Both the position numbers and the translations under genes were made by a program. A DNA stretch of 5,783 nt from DATMBL01 sp050735975 (lineage in GTDB: Bacteria; Desulfobacterota; Binatia; UBA9968), in contig JBOHVS010000213.1 of NCBI GenBank assembly GCA_050735975.1, forward strand, positions 1-5,783, in the 5' to 3' direction. Every line of letters starts with the position of its first letter. Within the stretch, counting starts at the first letter, position 1. Of the stretch, positions 1-5,226 are shown piece after piece. Below the pieces are notes generated by a model, which saw only the letters and a program-made list of their open reading frames with translations, ran no database searches and was not told the origin of the DNA.

Positions 1-2
1 AG

Positions 3-242
3 CCTAGTGAGTACATGACAGACGGCCGAATCTATTATCACGCGGAGCTTTGGGAAACCATGCTCCCTTATGTGATCGAGCGGATTGGGGAGGATCTGAT
101 TATATACGCAAGCGATTACCCACACGAGCCGGATCTTGCTGAGGCGATCAGAAAGTTTGAGGATCGTAAAGATCTCGCAGATTCCGCTAAGAGAAAGATC
201 CTTTCTGATAACGGCAAGCGGTTCTATAAAATGGAAACTTAA
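3..242 (+). CDS. Amidohydrolase family 2 protein, C-terminal fragment (cut by the left window edge)
   Basis: The reading frame is open from base 3, so the Met at base 15 is almost certainly internal and the true start lies left of the window. About 79 residues remain of a family that usually has roughly 300 or more. The visible motif YASDYPHEPD is the C-terminal signature of the Amidohydro_2 (ACMSD-like) TIM-barrel hydrolases and decarboxylases. Its Asp is the conserved active-site and metal-associated Asp near the end of the barrel. The preceding stretch, with ERIGEDLIIYASDYPH, also fits the family, where a helix and a 'iGedrilwaSDyPH' strand precede it. The remaining tail is a charged helix that ends in NGKRFYKMET. 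Members hydrolyse C-N bonds or decarboxylate aromatic or ring-cleavage acids in the cytoplasm. The substrate cannot be told from this fragment. It is transcribed towards the minus-strand genes, so it is a separate unit. Confidence 0.85.
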   Translation, partial: PSEYMTDGRIYYHAELWETMLPYVIERIGEDLIIYASDYPHEPDLAEAIRKFEDRKDLADSAKRKILSDNGKRFYKMET

Positions 243-354
243 TTAGCAGTCCATTATTCGTCTGGCGTGATTCTTTCGTGTTGAAACGGCCCCGCAGTGC
301 GTGCAGTCTCCTATTGAAAGGAAGAGGCGCAGATCAAAATCACTGGGTGCGCTG
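243..354. other. Non-coding stretch between the amidohydrolase and the XDH-like relic
   Basis: I see no convincing gene, tRNA or terminator here. Two TTGAAA hexamers occur on the plus strand, in TGTTGAAACGG (about 279-289) and TATTGAAAGGA (about 312-322). They are reminiscent of repeated sequences at insertion-sequence ends, but I cannot match them to a known element. Any breakpoint that removed the rest of the XDH-like gene would lie in or just left of the relic. Confidence 0.4.
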
Positions 355-642
355 TCACAACGCCTTGAAGCAGTCCGCGAAGACCAGCCTTCTCCCCAGC
401 CTATCATCGACAGATTTTAAGCGTGTCGCTTTTCGAGAAAACCCGATTTGCAAGCGTTTTCGGGACCTGAGTGCGATGAAATCAACTACGAATCGCCCAC
501 GAACCACTCTTCCATACAACGTCCCCGGAAGACTAACATTGACACCGTAAAGGACATTGCCGGTAACAACGTTGACCCCATCCTTCCTAGGCAATGGTTG
601 ACCGACGATATGCAATGCTTCTACGAATCTGTCCTGAGGCAA
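355..642 (-). pseudogene. Decayed N-terminal fragment of a xanthine dehydrogenase / aldehyde oxidase molybdopterin-binding subunit
   Basis: An open frame on the minus strand begins at a TTG (640-642), 17 bases after the stop of the VOC gene. Residues 13-48 (about bases 499-606) read VGQPLPRKDG, then VVTGNVLYGV, then SLPGTLYGRVVR. This is the N-terminal signature of the Mo-cofactor subunit family, usually 'vGkpvpRvDg..kVtG.a.Y..Dv.lPGmLyg.vlRSp'. After R48 the family pattern stops: the expected 'RSP.pHA.I' is missing, the frame continues as a basic sequence of no recognised kind, and it ends at base 355. An intact subunit would be about 700-800 residues. There is no Shine-Dalgarno before the TTG. 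I read this as a relic of a gene whose remainder was deleted or replaced. The family identity is inferred from remembered motifs; a short unrelated ORF is the alternative. Confidence 0.5.
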
Positions 643-659
643 TAGATCGAATCGGGGTA

Positions 660-1106
660 CTATGCCTGCTTTGCTCCCGTAACAGGCGGCTTCACAGGCG
701 TCGAAGTTCCCTTCGGCGGAGCATAAAGCTGGAGTAAATTTCCGTCCGGATCAAAAAAATAAAATCCGCTGCCGGTGGGGCGGTCTACCGCCGGAATGTT
801 ATGGATTTTCACTCCCCACTCTTTCATCTTTTGTTTCGCTAGTTCGAAGTCCTCCCTGTCAACAACAAAAGCATGATGCGTCGCGCCATCCTCGGCTAGA
901 GCATCCTTCTCTATAGATTTGGGACGTTGAAAGAGAACAACCATATCTTCACCGGATCTGAGATCGGCTCGGTTCAGCCTATCCCCCATGTCATCCCGGT
1001 TGAGCAACGCTACCTTCATTCCCAAAATCTCAGTATAGAATTTAACTGCTCGCTCGACATCGTTTACCGGTATCCCTATATGATACAGGCCCTTTGTCTT
1101 AATCAT
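660..1106 (-). CDS. VOC (vicinal oxygen chelate) / glyoxalase-fold protein
   Basis: A 148-residue single-domain protein with two βαβββ modules. The first strand, GLYHIGIPVNDVERAVKFY, carries the usual first metal ligand His9 and the following helix. The second half has ATHHAFVV (His77/His78) and ends in FYFFDPDGNLLQLYAPP, the classic VOC C-terminal strand. The family includes glyoxalase I, methylmalonyl-CoA epimerase, fosfomycin-resistance proteins and ring-cleavage dioxygenases. The last ligand position, normally Glu (NLLELY), is Gln126 here, so the metal set is altered or weaker. A proline- and lysine-rich tail of about 18 residues follows and is probably disordered. An ideal AGGAGG lies six bases before the ATG. 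The gene follows the UbiD-type decarboxylase by 55 bases and is probably in its operon, which suggests a role in the same catabolic route. The reaction is unknown. Confidence 0.9.
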   Translation of the reverse strand: MIKTKGLYHIGIPVNDVERAVKFYTEILGMKVALLNRDDMGDRLNRADLRSGEDMVVLFQRPKSIEKDALAEDGATHHAFVVDREDFELAKQKMKEWGVKIHNIPAVDRPTGSGFYFFDPDGNLLQLYAPPKGTSTPVKPPVTGAKQA

Positions 1107-1112
1107 AGATAA

Positions 1113-1118
1113 CCTCCT
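1113..1118 (-). promoter_or_regulatory. Shine-Dalgarno site of the VOC gene
   Basis: The minus strand reads AGGAGG, then six bases, then ATG (1104-1106). It lies inside the 55-base gap after the UbiD-type gene. The VOC gene therefore has its own strong ribosome binding site although it probably shares the transcript. Confidence 0.8.
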
Positions 1119-1161
1119 CTTCTAGTTTTTTAAGAAGTAATTATCGACAAGCTCGTCATAG

Positions 1162-2646
1162 TTATTGATAAATCAAATCTTTCCATTTCGTCCTCATTTC
1201 TGCCTTGAGTTCCTCACTAGACTCGGCGACCGGTGGATAGTCACTTCTTCTCTCAAAAGGTATGCATGCATCGATAAGAGCACGCGAGCTGTGTCCCTTG
1301 CGCTCGCGAGGAATCACCACGTCCAGCTGGCCGCTCCCGCATCTGCGGATGATCTCTATTGCGAATTCCGGATCACAGCGGGTTCCGATAGCCCACAGAA
1401 CGTCAGAAACGTTTGTTGGATCAATATCATCATCCACAACTATAACGAACCGTCCAAGATAGGCTCCGCCTAAAACCTGTGACGCCAGAAAGAGCGCTTG
1501 GCGAGCATGACCCGGGTAAGCCTGTTTGATGGAAATGACATTGAACAACCGCCCTACCCCGGGCTCTAAAGACCAAACCCCCTTCACGTTAGGAAGGCCG
1601 GCTCTTTCTACATTGTTCCATATATGAGCGGCTGTGATGACGCAGTTAACCAATGAGTAATCGGTGGGCGTGCGGCCGGGACGAGCACAACAGAGAATCG
1701 GATCCTTGCGGTAGTAAACTCGCTCGACACGTACAACCGGCGTATCCTCTGTTCTGGTTCCGTAATAGCCCATCCACTCTCCGAAAGGACCTTCAGGCTT
1801 GATGTCCCCGGGATGCATAAACCCCTCGATGGCGATTTCGGCATGGGCAGGAAAGGGTAAACCTGTAACCTCGCCCGCTACGACGTCAAACGGTCTACCT
1901 CTAAGGCCTCCGCAGTAGTCATATTCGGAGGAGGAAAAATCAACGGGGCTGCCTCCTCCTAAAAGGAGAAGAGGATCTTGCCCCACGCATACCACTACCG
2001 GACAGGGCTTTCCTTTTCGGAAATACTTCTCCATGTGTACACGAGCATGTTTTGTAACCGACGATGTAAACAACCCCATTGAATCCCGCTCAAGCACCAT
2101 TGCCCGGTACGTCCCCAAATTCGCCCAGCCTTCCTCGGGATCCTGCGTGATAGCTACACAGGCCGTTCCTATAAAGCGCCCTCCATCTAGTTCATGAACT
2201 ACGGGCACCGGAAATTTCAGCAAGTCGATACTATCACCGGACAGCTGGTTCTCAAAAATCGGCCCCGTTTTTACTACCCTTGGAGGAATTGGCTGGAGTC
2301 CGCTAAGCTTCTTTCTGAAGCGATCTACAAGTTCGATACCGACACAATCGACGGGGAGGCCCAGGGTAAGCGCCAACCGGCGGAAAGATGAATTCTGCCC
2401 GACCAAAATACGGTATCCTTCAGGATAACCCTTTATGTGGTCAAAGAGGAGCGCAGGATTAACCCCCGTGCGTTCCCGGTAAATCAATTCGGCTAATGTC
2501 CCAATCTCAAGATTCCAATCGACATTATTAACTCTCTTCAGCTCCCCCATTCCATCCACTATATGCAGCCACTGTCGTAAATCTTCATAGGGTTGGGCTA
2601 GCTTTTCCTCCGGAGCAGCATTGAGCTTTTTTTCGGCTACCGACAT
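1162..2646 (-). CDS. UbiD-family prenyl-FMN-dependent (de)carboxylase
   Basis: A protein of 494 residues, normal for UbiD/Fdc enzymes, which reversibly decarboxylate aromatic or α,β-unsaturated acids with prenylated FMN made by UbiX. Numbered from the chosen Met, the expected active-site set is present. NLGTYR gives Asn176 and Arg181; KH gives His200; SSSEYDYCGG gives Glu241; PEGPFGEWMGYYG gives Glu285 and Glu290. Their spacing matches the Fdc1 R173-E277-E282 triad and metal ligands N168 and E233 with one constant offset of eight (H191 is off by one). IEG of HAEIAIEG and the C-terminal DDDIDPTNVSDVLWA segment also fit. It is probably a soluble cytoplasmic oligomer. No ubiX is visible, so cofactor supply must come from elsewhere. 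Two Met codons are adjacent; the second sits six bases from AGGAGG and was chosen. The first (2649) would add one residue. The substrate is unknown. The ubiquinone-pathway UbiD itself is less likely, given the catabolic neighbours. Confidence 0.95.
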   Translation of the reverse strand: MSVAEKKLNAAPEEKLAQPYEDLRQWLHIVDGMGELKRVNNVDWNLEIGTLAELIYRERTGVNPALLFDHIKGYPEGYRILVGQNSSFRRLALTLGLPVDCVGIELVDRFRKKLSGLQPIPPRVVKTGPIFENQLSGDSIDLLKFPVPVVHELDGGRFIGTACVAITQDPEEGWANLGTYRAMVLERDSMGLFTSSVTKHARVHMEKYFRKGKPCPVVVCVGQDPLLLLGGGSPVDFSSSEYDYCGGLRGRPFDVVAGEVTGLPFPAHAEIAIEGFMHPGDIKPEGPFGEWMGYYGTRTEDTPVVRVERVYYRKDPILCCARPGRTPTDYSLVNCVITAAHIWNNVERAGLPNVKGVWSLEPGVGRLFNVISIKQAYPGHARQALFLASQVLGGAYLGRFVIVVDDDIDPTNVSDVLWAIGTRCDPEFAIEIIRRCGSGQLDVVIPRERKGHSSRALIDACIPFERRSDYPPVAESSEELKAEMRTKWKDLIYQ

Positions 2647-2652
2647 CATCGG

Positions 2653-2658
2653 CCTCCT
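2653..2658 (-). promoter_or_regulatory. Shine-Dalgarno site that decides the UbiD-type start
   Basis: The minus strand reads AGGAGG, then GCC, then ATGATG. The spacing is three bases to the first ATG and six to the second. The downstream VOC gene also uses six, so the second ATG (2644-2646) is the better start. Confidence 0.7.
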
Positions 2659-2823
2659 TAAGTTCTCTCAAGATTCGTTTCTTTTCATTTCTATGGCTGT
2701 CGGCAACGACTTTCTTACTTCTAGCCGTCCCTCGTGCGCGGTGGTTTTTTCTTTCGCAGGCCTCCCCAAAATCTTTGAACCGACCCGACCTAAGCGGTAA
2801 ACAACAGTTGTCTCTTACATCCA

Positions 2824-3768
2824 TTAATACTCATCGAACATTCGTTGGAGCTCCCGCGGATCTCTAGTCTTTGTCAGACCGAGCATTAAAAGAATGCGGG
2901 CCTTATGTGCTACAAGGCTGTCTCCTTGGATGTACGGGTCTTCCCAGTCGACTGGAATACGCCCTTGGCCGCCTCTATTGGTTAGTACGATTGGGACTCC
3001 CGAAGCGGCGAGCTTTTTGAGCCCCTCCTGTTGATCGTAGGATGGGCGGCCGTTATAAGCGTACCCCTGGACTACCAGGCCCTTCGCTCCCGCCGCTACA
3101 CAGGCCTGAGCGGCGCTATCGTCTGCGCCTACGTACGCGGATACGATGTCTACACGGGGTAAAGAGCCAATATCTCGGATGTCGAACTCGGAATTAGTGG
3201 TATGCCGCCGCATGGGGACGTAGTAGAAACTAATCCGATCCGACTCTATGTGTCCGAGAATACCCCGGCCCGGCGAGACGAAACCTCCGGGGCGTTGGTT
3301 TGTTTTGACCACTTCGCGTGCCGAGTGGATCTCTTCGTGGATCGTTACCAGCACACCCTTTCCGCGCGCGTGCGGCGAAAGCGCGACGCGGGTCGCGTCC
3401 AGGAAGTTTCGATCGCCGTCGCCTCCGACCTCATCGTGCTTGCGCTGCGCGGCCACCATGACCAAAGGTTTTTCGGTGCGGATTGTCAAATGCAAAAAAT
3501 AAGCTGTTTCTTCGGTCGTAAAGGTTCCATGCGTAACGATGATACCGTCGACCTGTGCCGAGGCAGCGGCATCCCTCACCGCGCGACCTATATCGAGCCA
3601 ATGACTTAGGCGCAGCGAACCGCTTCTCAATCGGATCACGTCGACGATGTCGAAATCCGCCATGGCGGCTGCGCGGGGGATGTTTTGGAGCACTTGATCG
3701 ATTCCGATCAGCCCGTCGCTGGTGTTTGCGATGGTTCCCCCAGTCGCTACGATCTTGATGAGTGACAT
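2824..3768 (-). CDS. Asparaginase-like amidohydrolase with a divergent active site
   Basis: A 314-residue protein that follows the L-asparaginase type I/II fold from end to end. It has ATGGTIA with nucleophile Thr12, THGTFTTEETAYFLHLT (residues 79-95), AAQRKHDEVGGDGDRN, then EIHSAREVVKTN with Lys155, and KARILLMLGLTKTRDP near the C-terminus. It has no signal peptide, so it is probably cytoplasmic. Compared with E. coli AnsB, Thr12, Thr89 (Thr82 here) and Lys162 (Lys155) are kept. The catalytic Asp90 is Phe83 and Gln59 is replaced by Gly50, and the segment with Tyr25 is shortened. Classical asparagine hydrolysis is therefore doubtful; another amide or imide substrate is possible. The GC content is higher than that of the next gene. 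The UbiD-type gene starts 177 bases downstream, so shared transcription is possible but unproven. No strong Shine-Dalgarno precedes the ATG (a weak GGGAAC lies nearby). Confidence 0.88.
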   Translation of the reverse strand: MSLIKIVATGGTIANTSDGLIGIDQVLQNIPRAAAMADFDIVDVIRLRSGSLRLSHWLDIGRAVRDAAASAQVDGIIVTHGTFTTEETAYFLHLTIRTEKPLVMVAAQRKHDEVGGDGDRNFLDATRVALSPHARGKGVLVTIHEEIHSAREVVKTNQRPGGFVSPGRGILGHIESDRISFYYVPMRRHTTNSEFDIRDIGSLPRVDIVSAYVGADDSAAQACVAAGAKGLVVQGYAYNGRPSYDQQEGLKKLAASGVPIVLTNRGGQGRIPVDWEDPYIQGDSLVAHKARILLMLGLTKTRDPRELQRMFDEY

Positions 3769-4106
3769 GAATCTCGTTCCCGTCGCGCGGCGCGTTTATT
3801 GATGAACATGAATGACGAAGTATGCGCTTTACGAAGATGGAAACAGCGGTAAATTCAAATTCCTGTACGGCGTGTCGGCCATGCACAAACTTGAATAGAA
3901 TTCGAAGATTTTAAAGGCTCCTTTCGAGCATGCTAACGGGACCATGAACATCGCGCTTGTCAGCCATTTTCGTTCGATTAACCTCGAATCTAGCTCTCGA
4001 CATTATGGACATTTAAAAGCTCCAAGCTCTCTCTGCTCCCTGGCATCAACCAATTCAATATTGTAACGACTTGTTGGATATGGTAGAGCGCTACTAGATC
4101 AAGGCT

Positions 4107-4128
4107 TCACTGTCAAGTCACTTTCAAG
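4107..4128 (+). repeat. Tandem 11-bp direct repeat (pho-box-like)
   Basis: TCACTGTCAAG is followed directly by TCACTTTCAAG, with 10 of 11 bases equal. The 11-base period is about one helical turn. CTGTCA (4110-4115) and CTTTCA (4121-4126) resemble the hexamers of a PhoB-type box (CTGTCAT repeated every 11 bp). It ends 223 bases before the creatininase-like start. A response-regulator site is possible; chance similarity is a real alternative. Confidence 0.35.
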
Positions 4129-4339
4129 ATAGCCCCAGTTAAGCAGAGCAGTTTACAATCAAGGACGCGCTTCCTCGAAACAAGGGCAGACCAAAATCGG
4201 GAGCTACAGTGCAAGTGCCGGTTGCTTGAGATGGATTTCCCGTCAACCACCCTGTCCTATCCACAGATTTCGTTGACCTGGGTTGCCGTACCGAATTTAC
4301 GAAGGCTCCGAATATAGCCACGCGAGCACGTTTCTTTAC

Positions 4340-4344
4340 AGGAG
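4340..4344 (+). promoter_or_regulatory. Shine-Dalgarno site that decides the creatininase-like start
   Basis: AGGAG lies seven bases before the ATG at 4352. The in-frame ATG at 4283 has no such site, and its extra 23 residues (MPYRIYEGSE onward) match nothing in the family. The start at 4352 places MKLAELHWPEV at the N-terminus, as usual for creatininase-fold proteins. Confidence 0.8.
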
Positions 4345-4351
4345 TAAAAGC

Positions 4352-5092
4352 ATGAAACTCGCTGAACTGCACTGGCCGGAGGTGAAAAAACTGAACAGAG
4401 AGAAGATCGTCAGCGTGATGCCCGTGGGCTCCATGGAACAGCACGGCCCGCACCTGCCCTTTCAGGTGGACGTCTTTATCGCGGCGCGTCTGGCCGAGGA
4501 TCTGGAAAAAAAAATCCCGGAGATCCTGCTTTTGCCTCCTATCTGGACTGGGGTCTCGGCCCACCACATGGATTTCCCAGGGTCCATCACGCTGCGGGCC
4601 CAGGCGTTCATCGACGTTTTGCACGACGTCTGCGTCTCGCTGCACCATCACGGGTTTCGCCGCATCGTGCTCCTAAACGGCCACGGCGGCAACCGATCGA
4701 GCCTCGAAGTGCTGGGACAAGAACTCTTCATGGAGTTAGGCCTGACCGTGAACACAGTGGCTTACTGGGATTTGGTGCCGGATCTCGTCAAGTCGTTAAA
4801 AACAACCAAATCCAGCGGTCTGGGTCATTCGGGGGAACTGGAAACATCGCTGATGCTCCACCTCGCACCTCATCTGGTAAATCATAAGAGCATTCCCCAG
4901 GGAGTTCTCGGCATCGACGAACCCAGCCCGACGACCGGGATCAAGCGCTACGTCAATATGAAGGAGCATTCCGAGGAAGGCGTGATAGGAATGCCGTCGG
5001 CTGCAACTCCGGAGACCGGCGAAAAGCTCTACCAAGGTGCACTCAACGCGCTGGAGAAGGCCGTTCGCGCTCTAACAGAGCAACTGAACTGA
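4352..5092 (+). CDS. Creatininase-family metal-dependent amidohydrolase
   Basis: A 246-residue protein of the creatininase fold, the usual length. PVGSMEQHGPHLPFQVD gives the metal ligands Glu29, His31 and Asp40. VSAHHMDFPGSITL follows, then VLLNGHGGN with His111, then GHSGELETS with Glu162 as the likely last ligand. The family binds two metal ions (Zn, Mn or Fe) and cleaves cyclic or linear amides; members include creatininase, FAPy deformylase and the mycofactocin peptidase MftE. True creatininase has NGHYEN with a metal-binding Glu after the His, whereas this protein has NGHGGN, so it is closer to the FAPy-deformylase/MftE-like branch. No mycofactocin genes are visible. It is divergent from the asparaginase-like gene, and both are relatively GC-rich amide hydrolases, which hints at a linked pathway. 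The substrate is unknown; a soluble cytoplasmic enzyme is expected, as there is no signal peptide. Confidence 0.93.
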   Translation: MKLAELHWPEVKKLNREKIVSVMPVGSMEQHGPHLPFQVDVFIAARLAEDLEKKIPEILLLPPIWTGVSAHHMDFPGSITLRAQAFIDVLHDVCVSLHHHGFRRIVLLNGHGGNRSSLEVLGQELFMELGLTVNTVAYWDLVPDLVKSLKTTKSSGLGHSGELETSLMLHLAPHLVNHKSIPQGVLGIDEPSPTTGIKRYVNMKEHSEEGVIGMPSAATPETGEKLYQGALNALEKAVRALTEQLN

Positions 5093-5155
5093 GCGCATTG
5101 GCATTTCATTTCCTTGAAAAATGGTGATTGCGTCAAATGCTCTAGCGCATTGCAT
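5092..5155 (+). repeat. Imperfect direct repeat AGCGCATTG(G)CAT flanking the spacer
   Basis: AGCGCATTGGCAT (5092-5104) recurs as AGCGCATTGCAT (5144-5155), identical apart from one extra G. The first copy overlaps the stop codon of the creatininase-like gene. The second forms half of the palindrome listed separately. Spacing between copy starts is 52 bases, about five helical turns, which suits a repeated protein-binding half-site. Confidence 0.4.
5136..5151. promoter_or_regulatory. Near-perfect 16-bp palindrome, possible operator of the primase gene
   Basis: AATGCTCTAGCGCATT pairs with its own reverse complement at seven of eight positions. It ends 75 bases before the primase start codon. 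A TTGAAA hexamer (5114-5119) lies 16 bases upstream, so the palindrome covers the place where a -10 box would be; no good -10 is seen. A dimeric repressor site is a reasonable guess. There is no T-run, so it is not an intrinsic terminator. Confidence 0.4.
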
Positions 5156-5226
5156 CACGTCATCCCGCAGCCGAACCTGCCGATGTTCTTCGAGTAACAC
5201 CGCCGAATGGACACGATGGAAAAAAG

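Larger units (their letters stand above)
3769..4351. other. Divergent intergenic region between the asparaginase-like and creatininase-like genes
   Basis: These 583 bases hold no gene I can recognise on either strand. Open frames here are antisense extensions of the flanking genes and show no family motif. Promoters for both outward genes should lie here, but none is clear. The best plus-strand candidate is TTGACC (4273-4278) with a poor -10 (TTTACG, 4296-4301). A tandem 11-bp repeat is listed separately. Small inverted repeats occur, such as TTCGA-TTAACC-TCGAA (3973-3988) and AAAGG-CT-CCTTT (3913-3924). Their arms are only five bases, so they may be chance. Confidence 0.5.

Noticed and set aside
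278..550. A 90-residue plus-strand frame opposite the XDH-like relic
   Set aside because: It starts at TTG with no Shine-Dalgarno and has no family motif; the minus strand holds the better signal.
2585..2824. A 79-residue minus-strand frame whose ATG overlaps the asparaginase-like stop (TAATG) and which runs into the UbiD-type gene
   Set aside because: The overlap suggests coupling, but it covers the UbiD-type Shine-Dalgarno and the first ~60 bases of that gene in another frame, has a low-complexity basic composition and matches no family I know.
3202..3609. Plus-strand frames of up to 135 residues inside the asparaginase-like gene
   Set aside because: They are antisense shadows of a gene with clear full-length family similarity.
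4283..4351. In-frame N-terminal extension of the creatininase-like gene
   Set aside because: No ribosome binding site before 4283, no family match in the extension, and a good AGGAG before the ATG at 4352.
4139..4651. A 170-residue minus-strand frame antisense to the creatininase-like gene
   Set aside because: It lies mostly opposite a well-supported gene, has no recognisable motif and looks like a GC-driven shadow.
5105..5122. Weak hairpin CATTT-CCTTGAA-AAATG after the creatininase-like gene
   Set aside because: The stem is AT-rich with five pairs and no T-run follows, so it does not qualify as an intrinsic terminator.
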